Of a stretch of DNA of 62,979 nt, positions 26,801 to 34,687 are shown piece after piece. The stretch's first letter is position 1; each line of letters begins with the position of its first letter. This stretch comes from Akkermansiaceae bacterium UBA5689 (lineage in GTDB: Bacteria > Verrucomicrobiota > Verrucomicrobiia > Verrucomicrobiales > Akkermansiaceae), in contig DIHT01000169.1 in assembly GCA_002420305.1 (NCBI GenBank), positions 34,120-97,098 on the forward strand. The letters run 5' to 3'. The position numbers were made by a program, and so were the translations under genes. Below the pieces are notes generated by a model, which was not told where the DNA came from, did not search any database, and saw only the letters and a program-made list of their open reading frames with translations.

Positions 26801-27402
26801 ATGAACTCTGGGTAATTCAATTTCCGCTTGTAGAAAGCATAGGCGATATAATTCCAGAACTCGATTATATCACCGGGGGGCACAGGCCACAGCTCGAGCG
26901 GCTCATAACTGCTGATCTCCCATCTGGGACTCAGCCGCACCATATCATGATCGTGGATTTCGCCCTCGATCACATAACGCCGATAACGCTTTTCCACCTT
27001 GCTGACAAAGTCTGCCTCCTGATCGTCAACCTCTCTATCCAGCTTGCCTTCAATCAAGTCGATCACCGGAGTGTCATCGAACTCGTTCGGTGACTCCGGC
27101 AAATCCTCGCCCCGGTGCATCCTCTCAAGCATCGTGGCATACATCGCAGCACCTGCGATCTCCTCTTTCTCCTGAGTGCAGTTACCGAACCACCTGTTAC
27201 CTTGCAGCCGCAAGGTGGTGCGATGAACTCCATCTTTATCCTCAACTCTTCCTTGAATAAAAAGATGGTTCCCAAAGATCTGAGTTACGGCTCCATCCTG
27301 CTGCGCCTTTTCACCTCTCTTCCGAACCTTCTCGGGGAACCCATTCAGAAAGTTTAAGGTCGCTCGGTCCGGATTAAGCGCGGACATCGTTGATTCTGTC
27401 AT
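23878..27402 (-). CDS. SNF2-family helicase
   Basis: A 1174-residue superfamily 2 ATPase of the SNF2/Rad54-like type, expected to remodel protein-DNA complexes. The long N-terminal part (about 1-680) is family-specific and lacks motifs I recognise; the C-terminal part has the SNF2 motor: DDMGLGKT (motif I), LDEGQQIKN (motif II, DEGQ in place of DEAH), LTGTPIENRLMD (motif III), and in the second lobe LLSLKAGGSGLNL (motif V) and DRTHRIGQKN (motif VI). No zinc-chelating or SWIM motif is seen. The gene is on the minus strand behind the metal importer, from which it is separated by 146 bases containing a promoter-like stretch, and it is likely transcribed separately. Confidence 0.95.
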   Translation of the reverse strand: MTESTMSALNPDRATLNFLNGFPEKVRKRGEKAQQDGAVTQIFGNHLFIQGRVEDKDGVHRTTLRLQGNRWFGNCTQEKEEIAGAAMYATMLERMHRGEDLPESPNEFDDTPVIDLIEGKLDREVDDQEADFVSKVEKRYRRYVIEGEIHDHDMVRLSPRWEISSYEPLELWPVPPGDIIEFWNYIAYAFYKRKLNYPEFMNAITDLGEVQRKMSDWEQEREIAAWYDRIERVNDRPPQMTPVEAEFRLVSTINEARVEAREEGGEWYALREKQEIERLMDLYRDSALRIDAASQILWEHFLSFYSQDGVTGLDLDEEESCRFLNRMFCQEAVRGRLVNLDTREFKVVKEPLKWVCDDDPANPNCFALQLVTKGGEDVSHSVRLLPGREELYQSDETVFPGPPRWLEETEVMPRYLIPKTVIDSLEGVEFLRKIGARLPESMRRRVVDLDLYPRFEMKIVQGLTAAETEHLVIDVAALEKKERRSEKLIKGGWELVEQKPVRGKQLLRFAREKLYPIPGILGELGLSYDEKLDAFKTRITKQFPEKFAEWNERMPDSVEIEMDGKLRTILADPVSAAVRFEVVNQEIDWFDLRIVIDVQGVNLSKAQIRQLVAARGGYVRMDDGSWMRLEIKLDPDQRDAVTRLGLDPFDLSGDTHRMHAMQLADPKAAEVFDPKAWKRIKDSAKEINIEVEPELPPELNADLRPYQVDGFNFLAYLATNRFGGILADDMGLGKTVQSLAYILWLRQLAKDQGKHMPALVVCPKSVLDVWAMEAERFAPDLKVQVLRSRDQLDLKALETELDVLVLNYAQLRVGGDELNKVRWLVVILDEGQQIKNPDSKAAKSARELNAENRLVLTGTPIENRLMDMWSLMAFAMPGVLGSRAYFKKRFDKRKDPNSQNRLAARLRPFLLRRTKGQVAKDLPPRTEEEVYANMDGIQMELYKAELKRIQKALLGLDSDEAVKKNSFAILQGLMRLRQICCHPGLIDPKYLKEESSKLTALFYLLDQLREEGHKVLVFSQFVSMLEIIRTQLEVDSRPFNYLTGQTKDRKGEIENFQTSKDPSVFLLSLKAGGSGLNLTSASYVILYDPWWNPAVENQAIDRTHRIGQKNKVIAYRLLTKDSVEEKIRVLQHQKTALVTNVLGDEGFASNLALEDLQFILSHGGELDGEAEAGA

Positions 27403-27460
27403 GACGTGTGGTAGCTAGCGCCCCGGGTTTAGCTCCTTACAGAGCATCCGGCAGAATGCC

Positions 27461-27501
27461 ATGATACCACACCTCCCAGACTTCGTGCAACTATTGTTGC
27501 A
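27461..27501 (-). promoter_or_regulatory. Promoter-like sequence and dyad upstream of the SNF2 helicase
   Basis: On the minus strand, TTGCAC (27485-27490) and TATCAT (27461-27466) are separated by 18 bases, a fair sigma-70 promoter about 60 bases upstream of the helicase start. A perfect dyad, TGCAAC-N4-GTTGCA at 27486-27501, overlaps the -35 hexamer and could be a repressor site. Inference only. Confidence 0.35.
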
Positions 27502-27548
27502 AAGTATTGGGGCGGCTCGGAGGCAACAACAACCCAGCTGACGAACTG

Positions 27549-28481
27549 TTAGGGGCCCTCACCGGCAAGCGGGGACAAGCGGCTTCCATTCTTCCTGAGA
27601 CGAACCAACAACCCCTGCGAGGGCGAAAAAAACCAGGCGCAAAAGAAGAGAGCGCCAGCAGCAACCGCCATCATTCCCGAGCTCACTGTAGCCTGAAACC
27701 CGAATGCTGGCGGGATCGCCACAGCTCCCAAATGCCCAAGGAAAGCTGAAAGCATCCCAATTACGGCGCTAAGCATAAGCATATTAGAGAGTCTTTTTGT
27801 GAGCAGGAGGGCGGTAGCCGGCGGCACGACGAGCATTGCAATGACAATGATACTACCCAATGCCTCGAAAGCCGCCACGGTAGTTACCGCCACCACGACC
27901 ATGAGAATATAGTGCATGAGCACGGAACTAATCCCAAGAGTAGTCGCCAGAGCTGGGTCAAACGTTGAGATAGCCAACTCTTTGTAGAGAAATGTAATAA
28001 CGAGGATATTGATGCACATAACGGAACCTATGCTCACCGCCGCACGAGGCAGTTCGATCGCTCCAATCTGCAGCATGTCGATAACGCTATACTCCAACGA
28101 CCCGTAAAGAACGCAGCCTGGATCCAGCTCCACATGCTGGGCGGACTGACGAATAAGAATTAGGCCGATCGCAAAGAGAGTGGTAAAGACGATGCCCATC
28201 GCAGCTCCCCGGTCTACTTTGCCATATTTACTGATGCACTGTGTAAATGCTGCGGTGAGCAGTCCTGCGCATGCTGCCCCAATAAACATGACCACCGTGA
28301 TACGGGTATGGGTCAGCAAAAACCCCACCGCAATTCCCGGAAGAATCGCATGACTTATAGCATCGCCCATCATACTCATCCGGCGCAGGACTAAGAAACA
28401 TCCAGGCAAGGCAGCAGCGACGGCACTGAGCCCTCCAATCACGACAGTCCACGTATCCAAGCTATCCCAATTGAATTCCAT
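27549..28481 (-). CDS. mntD: Metal ABC transporter permease (ABC-3 family)
   Basis: A 310-residue integral membrane permease of the ABC-3 family, which moves Mn, Fe or Zn across the inner membrane. It has the family pattern near the N-terminus (LVLRRMSMMGDAISHAILPG), eight or more hydrophobic segments and a conserved VVAVTTVAAFEALG segment. It is the last gene of the importer operon; its start lies 3 bases after the stop of the fused permease. The two permeases are homologous and probably form a heterodimer with the ATPase. The symbol follows the mntABCD order of Bacillus subtilis and is by context. Confidence 0.9.
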   Translation of the reverse strand: MEFNWDSLDTWTVVIGGLSAVAAALPGCFLVLRRMSMMGDAISHAILPGIAVGFLLTHTRITVVMFIGAACAGLLTAAFTQCISKYGKVDRGAAMGIVFTTLFAIGLILIRQSAQHVELDPGCVLYGSLEYSVIDMLQIGAIELPRAAVSIGSVMCINILVITFLYKELAISTFDPALATTLGISSVLMHYILMVVVAVTTVAAFEALGSIIVIAMLVVPPATALLLTKRLSNMLMLSAVIGMLSAFLGHLGAVAIPPAFGFQATVSSGMMAVAAGALFFCAWFFSPSQGLLVRLRKNGSRLSPLAGEGP

Positions 28482-28484
28482 TAT

Positions 28485-29933
28485 TTACCCGGATGGTTGA
28501 TCGATTAAGTGGGGGCTGGGCGGGACAAACATTCTGACAGGTCGGCCTTGAAGCTCCAATTCAAGCTGCCGCACAACGTCAGCATCCAGAACATGCTCAA
28601 CCAGATCAGCATCTCTATCGACATGAGAGGGGGCAATATCTGCATAGCGAATCAGGTAGAGCTCCCACAGCCTGTGATTTCTGGTAACGCGCGCTGCCTC
28701 TCCAAATCCTGACTCTGACAGTCGCACCCTTCCCGGCACTTCATCCTCCAGGTGATCCTCTCCCCGAGCCGTACGCAGGAGACGCTGAAGTTCCGCGGGT
28801 GACCAAGACCGGTGGTGAGCAAGCAATACGAGGTCTATTGGAAGATTACTGACCGGTTCAGCGGTATCAGGCTGGCGACTTTCCAGAATTTCATAAATTG
28901 CTCGTAGCAGGTGCTGCCTTCCTACCTTACGCCGAAGACGTGTTTGTCGGACAGCACGCGGCAGAATTCCGTGTACAAAACCAAACAGCATACTAAACAT
29001 GAATATTGTTGCTGCGACCAAAACGATGACCGCCCCCGTGGGAAGATCGACAAGGAGCGAGCTGAGGCCCGACCCCAGCCATCCACTGGCGCCACCTATA
29101 GAAGCTGCAAGTAAAAGCATCACATGCAGCTTATGACTCCAGAACCGTGCTGCCGCTGCTGGTATGATCAGGAAGGCAATGATTAACACTAATCCCACTG
29201 CCTGAAGCCCTACCACGGTCACTGCTGTTACCAAGGCCAGCATAATCAGATCCAGGCGCAGCGCAGGCCAACCCTGACTGATTGCAAACGGCTCATCAAA
29301 GCAGACCAGCGTAAATTCCTTTAGAAGCAGAACCGTAGCTCCGCAGACGACTCCTGTGACAACGAGAATAAGCAGAAAGTCGGCGAAAATCAGAGATGCC
29401 GCTGTGCCATACACAAAACTATCCATTCCGGCTGCGTCAGCCCCTGGAAGGTTGCTGACCGTTTTCATAATGGCCACACCAGCCCCAAAAAAAACTCCCA
29501 GAATGATACCCATGGCCGCATCATCCTTGAGCAAGGTAGTGTGCCTGATCGCTGAAACGAGACTTACCCCCACTACGCCAGTTACAGAAGCTCCCAAAAG
29601 GAGGCCCGGCAGCCATTTCCCCTCCCCTCCAAGAAAGGTCATGACGAGGAATGCCAGCCCTATCCCCGGGTAAGTGGCATGGGAGAGCGCATCACCCATC
29701 AAAGAGCGTTTTCGTAAAAGCAAAAACACCCCGACTAACCCGGAGGTTACTCCCAGGAGCGTGGTTGATAGAATGACAAGACGAGAGTTGTACGATTGGA
29801 GGGTGACGAGCTTCCACACATCCACTTTGCCTTCAACCGTCGGCAAAGCCGCTTCCGCGGCACCTCCCAAGAGAGCTGAGATTGCAAGAATCAATGGAAA
29901 GACCAGACCCTTTTGCCCCTTATTTCCCCACAT
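28485..29933 (-). CDS. mntC: Metal ABC permease fused to a DtxR/MntR-like domain
   Basis: A 482-residue protein with two parts. Residues about 1-325 form an ABC-3 permease (LLLRKRSLMGDALSHATYPG near 71-90, several membrane helices). Residues about 335-470 form a soluble module that resembles the winged helix and dimerisation domain of DtxR/MntR: GRVRLSESGFGEAARV (wing), NHRLWELYL with His420 at the position of MntR His77, and DADLVEHVLD with Asp443, Glu446 and His447 at the positions of MntR Glu99, Glu102 and His103. The fusion suggests that the transporter senses cytoplasmic metal. It overlaps the ATPase gene by 14 bases. No full-length metalloregulator gene is in the window. The symbol is by position in the operon. 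Confidence 0.9.
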   Translation of the reverse strand: MWGNKGQKGLVFPLILAISALLGGAAEAALPTVEGKVDVWKLVTLQSYNSRLVILSTTLLGVTSGLVGVFLLLRKRSLMGDALSHATYPGIGLAFLVMTFLGGEGKWLPGLLLGASVTGVVGVSLVSAIRHTTLLKDDAAMGIILGVFFGAGVAIMKTVSNLPGADAAGMDSFVYGTAASLIFADFLLILVVTGVVCGATVLLLKEFTLVCFDEPFAISQGWPALRLDLIMLALVTAVTVVGLQAVGLVLIIAFLIIPAAAARFWSHKLHVMLLLAASIGGASGWLGSGLSSLLVDLPTGAVIVLVAATIFMFSMLFGFVHGILPRAVRQTRLRRKVGRQHLLRAIYEILESRQPDTAEPVSNLPIDLVLLAHHRSWSPAELQRLLRTARGEDHLEDEVPGRVRLSESGFGEAARVTRNHRLWELYLIRYADIAPSHVDRDADLVEHVLDADVVRQLELELQGRPVRMFVPPSPHLIDQPSG

Positions 29934-30735
29934 TGCGCAACCGATCTGCTACGTCATCAAGTAGACTCAGCTTTCCTCCATAGGTCTTTTGCAGATTTTC
30001 CCTCGTGAACACCTCGTCGGTCGGACCAGATGCCACTATCCGCATGTTCAAAAGTACTAACCAGTCAAAATACTGAGTCACGGTGGCGAGATCATGATGT
30101 ACTACCAGACAGGTTTTTCCCGTATTGTTTAGCCCTCTGAGAAGGCTAACAATCGCCTGCTCTGTCGCAGCGTCAACCGCAGCGAAAGGCTCGTCCATGA
30201 AATAGAGTTTCGCATCCTGTGCCAGAGCACGCGCAAGAAACACCCGTTGTTGCTGACCTCCAGAGAGCTGACTGATCTGACGATCGGCCAAGTGTGGAAT
30301 GCCAACCCGCTCAAGACACTCCATCGAAAATTTCCTCTGCATTTTTCCCACCCTTCGAAACCATCCCAGCGCCCCGTAAGTTCCCATCGCGACAACATCA
30401 ATCGCGCTAACGGGAAAATCCCAGTCCACGCTCTCCCGCTGAGGAACATAACCTACCGCCCTTCGCTGCTCCTTGTAGGGCTTACCATAGATCTGAACCT
30501 CACCGGAAGTTTTGGGCACTAGGTCCTGGCAGGCCCTGAGCAGCGTGCTTTTACCAGCACCATTCGGACCGATTACCCCTACGAGCTTTCCCTCCGGGAT
30601 GTTCAACTCCACATCCCAGATTACTGGCTTACGATCGTAGGCCACCGTAAGGTCATGAACCGACAATGGAATGTTGTCAGGATGCTCCGGGCGTCCGGCG
30701 GCTGGGACCTCCCGATCGTCTACAAAGGATTTCAT
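29920..30735 (-). CDS. mntB: Metal ABC transporter ATPase
   Basis: A 271-residue ATPase of the ZnuC/MntB type. It has Walker A GPNGAGKST, a Q-loop in GYVPQRESV, the signature LSGGQQQR, Walker B KLYFMDEPFAAVD and a switch histidine in VVHHD. The start is set at ATG 30735, where GAGGAGG lies 5 bases upstream and the ATG shares one base with the TAA of the substrate-binding protein gene (TAATG), so the two are translationally coupled. An in-frame ATG at 30753 would add six residues inside the upstream gene and is less likely. It energises the two permeases downstream. Confidence 0.93.
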   Translation of the reverse strand: MKSFVDDREVPAAGRPEHPDNIPLSVHDLTVAYDRKPVIWDVELNIPEGKLVGVIGPNGAGKSTLLRACQDLVPKTSGEVQIYGKPYKEQRRAVGYVPQRESVDWDFPVSAIDVVAMGTYGALGWFRRVGKMQRKFSMECLERVGIPHLADRQISQLSGGQQQRVFLARALAQDAKLYFMDEPFAAVDAATEQAIVSLLRGLNNTGKTCLVVHHDLATVTQYFDWLVLLNMRIVASGPTDEVFTRENLQKTYGGKLSLLDDVADRLRNVGK

Positions 30736-31715
30736 TACCTCCTCTCTCTCCACTGGCGAAATCCCCCAACTGGGACTATTCCCCCAAGCGCTCGGGCGAT
30801 CGTATTCACGTTGTGTTCAATCATCCCCACATAAGTTCCCTCATAACTTCCTGCCGGCCCCATGGAATCCGAGAACAGTTGCCCCCCTACCACCACCACG
30901 TGCCCTTGAGCCTTAGCGCCCTCAACCAGAGCTTCTACGCTCTTCCGAGAGACCGAACTTTCTACAAATACCGCAGGGATTTCACGCTCCACAACAAAAT
31001 CGACCAGCAATTCGACATCCCTAAGTCCAGGCTTAGCCTCAGTGCTTAATCCCTGAACGCCGTGGACCTCAACCCCATACGCGCGGGCCATATACCCAAA
31101 GGCATCATGAGCGGTCACGAGCACCCGGTGCTCCGAGGGAATGCTCTGCATCACCTCTCTCACATAGTCGTCGAGCTTTTCCAAGGTCACCATATAGCTG
31201 CCAGCCCTCTCGCTGTAGTGGGATTCGAAGAGTGGATCGTAGCTACGGAGAGTGTCGGAAACGGCACCCAGAGCTCTCATCCAACCGGCCACATCCATCC
31301 ATATGTGGGGATCCATCTCATCACCCGAATCCTTGATCATGTAGTCCTCGGCTCCCTCAAACGCCTCGGCGACCGCGCAGACTGGCTTTCCGCTCGCCAT
31401 CTTCTTCAGAACTCCGGTTAGCCTCCCCTCGAGGTTCAATCCATTGTAGAAAATCACATCACCATTCCGGAGGGCCTTCACGTCACTCGTCGTGGCGGCA
31501 TAAAGGTGGGGATCTACGCCCTCCGCTATAATACCCTCAACCCGGGCCCGTTCGCCAGCGACCTGTCGGACCAGGTCGGCTACCATCCCCGTTGTGGCCG
31601 TGATCCGATATGGTCCAGAGCCCGGTGGTTTAGCTGAGACATCCACCACTTCTTTACAATTACAAAGCAAGAGACTCAGCAGAAGGGCCAAAGATCTTTG
31701 AATCCAATAAAACAT
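30735..31715 (-). CDS. mntA: Metal ABC transporter substrate-binding lipoprotein (Mn/Fe type)
   Basis: A 326-residue lipoprotein (lipobox LLLCNC, cysteine near residue 20) of the TroA/ZnuA family. All usual ligand regions are present: DPHLY in the first lobe, DPHIWMD, TAHDAFGYM, and acidic residues in VESSVSRKS and LFSDSMG. There is no histidine-rich loop, which favours Mn or Fe over Zn. It is the first gene of the importer operon; SBP, ATPase, permease, permease is the order of mntABCD/troABCD. A strong palindrome lies about 40 bases upstream. Substrate choice is inference. Confidence 0.92.
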   Translation of the reverse strand: MFYWIQRSLALLLSLLLCNCKEVVDVSAKPPGSGPYRITATTGMVADLVRQVAGERARVEGIIAEGVDPHLYAATTSDVKALRNGDVIFYNGLNLEGRLTGVLKKMASGKPVCAVAEAFEGAEDYMIKDSGDEMDPHIWMDVAGWMRALGAVSDTLRSYDPLFESHYSERAGSYMVTLEKLDDYVREVMQSIPSEHRVLVTAHDAFGYMARAYGVEVHGVQGLSTEAKPGLRDVELLVDFVVEREIPAVFVESSVSRKSVEALVEGAKAQGHVVVVGGQLFSDSMGPAGSYEGTYVGMIEHNVNTIARALGGIVPVGGFRQWRERR

Positions 31716-31755
31716 CTAACGCGAATATGCCCAAAAAACATCCAAAGGCAACAAG

Positions 31756-31791
31756 ATATTAGCCTTGGCTAATATTTGTATTAGAGCCTAA
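31756..31791. promoter_or_regulatory. Tandem operator-like palindromes upstream of mntA, DtxR/MntR style
   Basis: A perfect dyad ATATTAGCC (31756-31764), TT, GGCTAATAT (31767-31775) lies about 40 bases before the mntA start. A second, shorter dyad TTAG-AGC-CTAA is at 31781-31791, centre to centre about 20.5 bases away. Both share the TTAG...CTAA pattern seen in DtxR-family boxes. They sit in the region shared with the divergent ribBA gene. A MntR- or DtxR-like protein probably binds here when metal is replete; the regulator gene is not in the window. Confidence 0.6.
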
Positions 31792-31936
31792 GTATTTCCC
31801 AGAGTGGAATCCACGCCCCCCCGACAGTGTCCATCCTCTGGGGAGCGGGATAGAAAGCCCGGAAGAAGAATATCAGTTCATTTGCTTCTATACCTTTTCT
31901 TTCGGCTAATCTGAAGTAAACCCACAAGAAGAAGGT

Positions 31937-31948
31937 ATTCGATCGAAT
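31937..31948. promoter_or_regulatory. 12-bp palindrome upstream of ribBA
   Basis: ATTCGATCGAAT is a perfect palindrome 22 bases upstream of the ribBA start, just before a GAGG ribosome binding site. It may bind a repressor. I looked for an FMN riboswitch here and did not see the conserved elements. Confidence 0.3.
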
Positions 31949-31970
31949 CCTTAATAAGAGGTAACAGTCC

Positions 31971-33170
31971 ATGTCCGCACTCAAGTTCAGTCCCGTCGAG
32001 GAAATTGTAGCCGATATCGCCCTCGGCCGCCTCGTTATTGTCTCCGACGATCCGGGTCGGGAAAATGAGGCCGATCTGATTAGCGCCGCCTCTCTATCCA
32101 CACCCGAGACCATTGCATTCATGGCCACTCATGGTCGTGGCCTAATCTGCGCTCCCCTCACTCGTGAACGTGTGGAAAATCTCACGCTTCCTCCGATGTC
32201 CCGGAGAAACCGCGAAGAGCACCGCACGGCTTTCACGGTATCGGTGGATGCTGCAAAAGGGATTACCACTGGAATTTCTGCCGCCGACAGATCGAGGACC
32301 ATATCGCTGCTCGCGGACGAAGGGACATCATCGGAGAGCCTCGTCCAACCCGGTCATGTCTTTCCGCTACAAGCGGAAGATGGTGGCGTTCTCCGCCGGG
32401 CTGGGCATACCGAGGCTGCTGTCGATCTTGCGCGGATTGCAGGCCTGCCGCCCGCTGGAGTGCTCTGCGAGATAATGCACGAAGATGGCACCATGGCCCG
32501 GGTTGGCGACCTTGGAGAGTATCAGGAAAAGCACGGTCTCAAGGCATGTACGATCGCTCAGATCATCGAGTATCGCCGCCGTACCGAGCGCCTTGTTGAG
32601 TTTGAGGAAACTATCAATCTTCCAACTGACTACGGCGATTTTTCCTGCCACCTCTACAGAGTCCTCACCGACGGATCTCATCATGTCGCACTGACCCGAG
32701 GAGAGATCGATCCCAGCAAATCGCTTTTGGTCCGAGTGCATTCGGAGTGCTTAACCGGCGACGTCTTCACTTCACGCCGGTGTGATTGTGGCAGCCAACT
32801 TCACACCGCTCTTGCTCAAATCGCAAAGGAGGGAGGCGCTCTGCTTTACCTGCGTCAGGAGGGGCGAGGCATAGGGCTCGCCGCGAAAATCCACGCCTAC
32901 AAGCTGCAGGAGGAAGGGCTCGATACCGTGGAAGCAAACGAAAAACTGGGCTTTGCTTCGGACCTTCGCCACTATGGTGTGGGCGCGCAAATCCTCCACC
33001 ACCTCGGGGTTCGCAAGATCCGCCTGCTTACCAACAACCCTAAGAAAGTCGTGGGCCTTGAAGGATATGGCCTAGAGATTATCGATCAAATCCCTATTCG
33101 CTCCGAGGCAAATCCGCACAACAAACGCTATCTGGATACCAAGCGTGACAAGCTTGGACATCACCTCTAG
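31971..33170 (+). CDS. ribBA: Bifunctional DHBP synthase/GTP cyclohydrolase II RibBA
   Basis: A 399-residue fusion enzyme for two early steps of riboflavin synthesis. The N-terminal half (about 1-205) is 3,4-dihydroxy-2-butanone 4-phosphate synthase with SDDPGRENEADLI (acidic active-site loop, alanine where the family usually has glycine) and MATHGRGLICAPL. The C-terminal half (about 210-399) is GTP cyclohydrolase II with zinc ligands in VHSECLTGDVF and RRCDCGSQ, and the LRQEGRGIGL loop. The ATG follows GAGG with 9 bases spacing. ribH and nusB follow on the same strand, a common riboflavin cluster. It is divergent from the metal importer. Confidence 0.97.
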   Translation: MSALKFSPVEEIVADIALGRLVIVSDDPGRENEADLISAASLSTPETIAFMATHGRGLICAPLTRERVENLTLPPMSRRNREEHRTAFTVSVDAAKGITTGISAADRSRTISLLADEGTSSESLVQPGHVFPLQAEDGGVLRRAGHTEAAVDLARIAGLPPAGVLCEIMHEDGTMARVGDLGEYQEKHGLKACTIAQIIEYRRRTERLVEFEETINLPTDYGDFSCHLYRVLTDGSHHVALTRGEIDPSKSLLVRVHSECLTGDVFTSRRCDCGSQLHTALAQIAKEGGALLYLRQEGRGIGLAAKIHAYKLQEEGLDTVEANEKLGFASDLRHYGVGAQILHHLGVRKIRLLTNNPKKVVGLEGYGLEIIDQIPIRSEANPHNKRYLDTKRDKLGHHL

Positions 33171-33229
33171 AAGCGGCTTTCATCGGATCTGAAATGCTTC
33201 TCAGCCGATAGTCTCTCCCACCTACCACA

Positions 33230-33739
33230 ATGTCCCAAGCGCTTCCACGAAAGCCCCGCATCCTTCAGACCAAGACGGGAAAGCTCGCGATTGTCGCATC
33301 GAAATACAACGAAACGTACAGCGACAGCTTAGTAGAAAATGTCATCAGTGAACTCAGCGAGTACCTTCCAGAAACCCGCGTAGACCTTGTTAGAGTCCCG
33401 GGCGCCTTCGAAATCCCAGTCACAATCAAGGCCCTCCTTGAGCTCGAGAGGCCGATCTGCGTGATCGCTCTTGGCGTTATCATCAAGGGCGAAACCTCAC
33501 ATGCAGACCTCGTCGCCCGCAATGTGACGGACGCGCTCCAACAGCTTGCCCTTGAATACCGAACCCCCGTAATCCACGAGGTTCTCCTTGTCGAAGACGA
33601 GGCCCAGGCTCACATGCGCTGCATTGGAGATAAGATTAACCGCGGAACCGAAGCTGCTCGTACCGCAGCAGCGATGGTGGATGTCTTCTCAGAACTCGAC
33701 AGTAAGGGAAGCCTTCGATTCCAAACAAAGAATGCCTGA
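33230..33739 (+). CDS. ribH: 6,7-dimethyl-8-ribityllumazine synthase RibH
   Basis: A 169-residue lumazine synthase, which condenses the ribityl-pyrimidine with the four-carbon unit to give the direct riboflavin precursor. Family motifs are ASKYNETYSDSLVENV, RVPGAFEIPV, ALGVIIKGETSHADLV and a C-terminal NRGTEAARTAAAMVD. A family change is VLLVEDEAQA where LTTENxEQA is more usual, which is conservative. The length is normal. The gene ends 8 bases inside nusB, so translation is coupled. Cytoplasmic; probably forms a cage-like oligomer. Confidence 0.96.
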   Translation: MSQALPRKPRILQTKTGKLAIVASKYNETYSDSLVENVISELSEYLPETRVDLVRVPGAFEIPVTIKALLELERPICVIALGVIIKGETSHADLVARNVTDALQQLALEYRTPVIHEVLLVEDEAQAHMRCIGDKINRGTEAARTAAAMVDVFSELDSKGSLRFQTKNA

Positions 33740-34628
33740 GTCTTCACGTCGCCGCATGCGGGAAGCAGTGGTACAGTTTCTGTATGCGTTGCAACCTTCC
33801 GAGCCTCTCCCAGAGAGCCTCGACCCATCGGTCCTGCACCTGTTGCTGGAATCATTGCGAGATAGATCCACGAAGGCACGCGCCAAGGCGACATTGCACC
33901 TTCAGCAGGGACGAGAGAACTTCCTTGAGTCTTTCCATCATATCTTGAGCCCTCTGGACCTTCTTGGGAGTTCAGATGCCTCCGACGATATCGGATTGCA
34001 CCTCAGGGAATGGAAGCTGGAAGAGGAACGCCTTCAGGAACATCTCGAAAACATTCGCCGTGAAATCAACGGGAACAAAGATCCGTCACGGTTAAGAGAG
34101 AGCATGAGGGGCGCCAGCCAAAGCAACCGCGCCTCTATGGCTGCAGCAGAGGCCACCGCAGAATCCACTCCAACACTTCCCGCATTGCGAGAAGCGCAAA
34201 AAATGGCCGCTGAACTGCAGAGTAAAATCACCCCTCTCGCACATCGACTTTCTCTCTCTTTAGGCAACGAGGAGACAGAATTACCCGAACTCAGCGCCGT
34301 CGCTAAGGCAGAGAGGGAACTCGCCAACGCCTCGAGTTCCATTGAGGCATATTACGGACAACTCCGGTGCCACCTCGAGAAAGTTGACAGCGAGTTGGCT
34401 GCTGTTATCGAGAATTACTCCCCCGAACGCCTTGATCGTGTTGACAGAGCAATCCTTCGTCTTGGAGGCTATGAGCTCCTCTTTGATCCTGGCATCCCCA
34501 GTGCTGTGGCCATTAATGAAGCGATTGAATTAGCACGCGCCTTCGGCACAACCGACTCCCCCAGCTTCGTCAATGGAATCCTTGATCAGCTGGCAAAAAA
34601 GAGGCACGGCACGGTCACTGAACAGTGA
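33732..34628 (+). CDS. nusB: NusB with a long internal insertion
   Basis: NusB binds boxA RNA with S10 and stabilises transcription through rRNA genes. Here the protein is 298 residues, about twice the usual 140. The N-terminus (SSRRRMREAVVQFLYALQ) and the C-terminal part (about 215-290, with YSPERLDRVDRAILRLGGYE and INEAIELARAFG) match NusB. Between them, about 45-200, is a charged helical insertion likely to form a coiled coil. The start ATG at 33732 overlaps the ribH stop (ATGCCTGA); a longer in-frame start inside ribH is rejected. NusB next to ribH is a common arrangement. The insertion has no hallmark I recognise. Confidence 0.93.
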   Translation: MPESSRRRMREAVVQFLYALQPSEPLPESLDPSVLHLLLESLRDRSTKARAKATLHLQQGRENFLESFHHILSPLDLLGSSDASDDIGLHLREWKLEEERLQEHLENIRREINGNKDPSRLRESMRGASQSNRASMAAAEATAESTPTLPALREAQKMAAELQSKITPLAHRLSLSLGNEETELPELSAVAKAERELANASSSIEAYYGQLRCHLEKVDSELAAVIENYSPERLDRVDRAILRLGGYELLFDPGIPSAVAINEAIELARAFGTTDSPSFVNGILDQLAKKRHGTVTEQ

Positions 34629-34687
34629 AACCGGGTTATTTGTCTGCCTGCAGGTGCCTCGAACGACTCCCTCGGCCATGGGCCTCC

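Noticed and set aside
31792..31970. FMN riboswitch before ribBA
   Set aside because: The conserved elements of the aptamer (AGGGGC, GUGAAAUUCCC, GACCGGCGGU, AAGCCCGCGA) are not there; only short dyads and a palindrome are visible.
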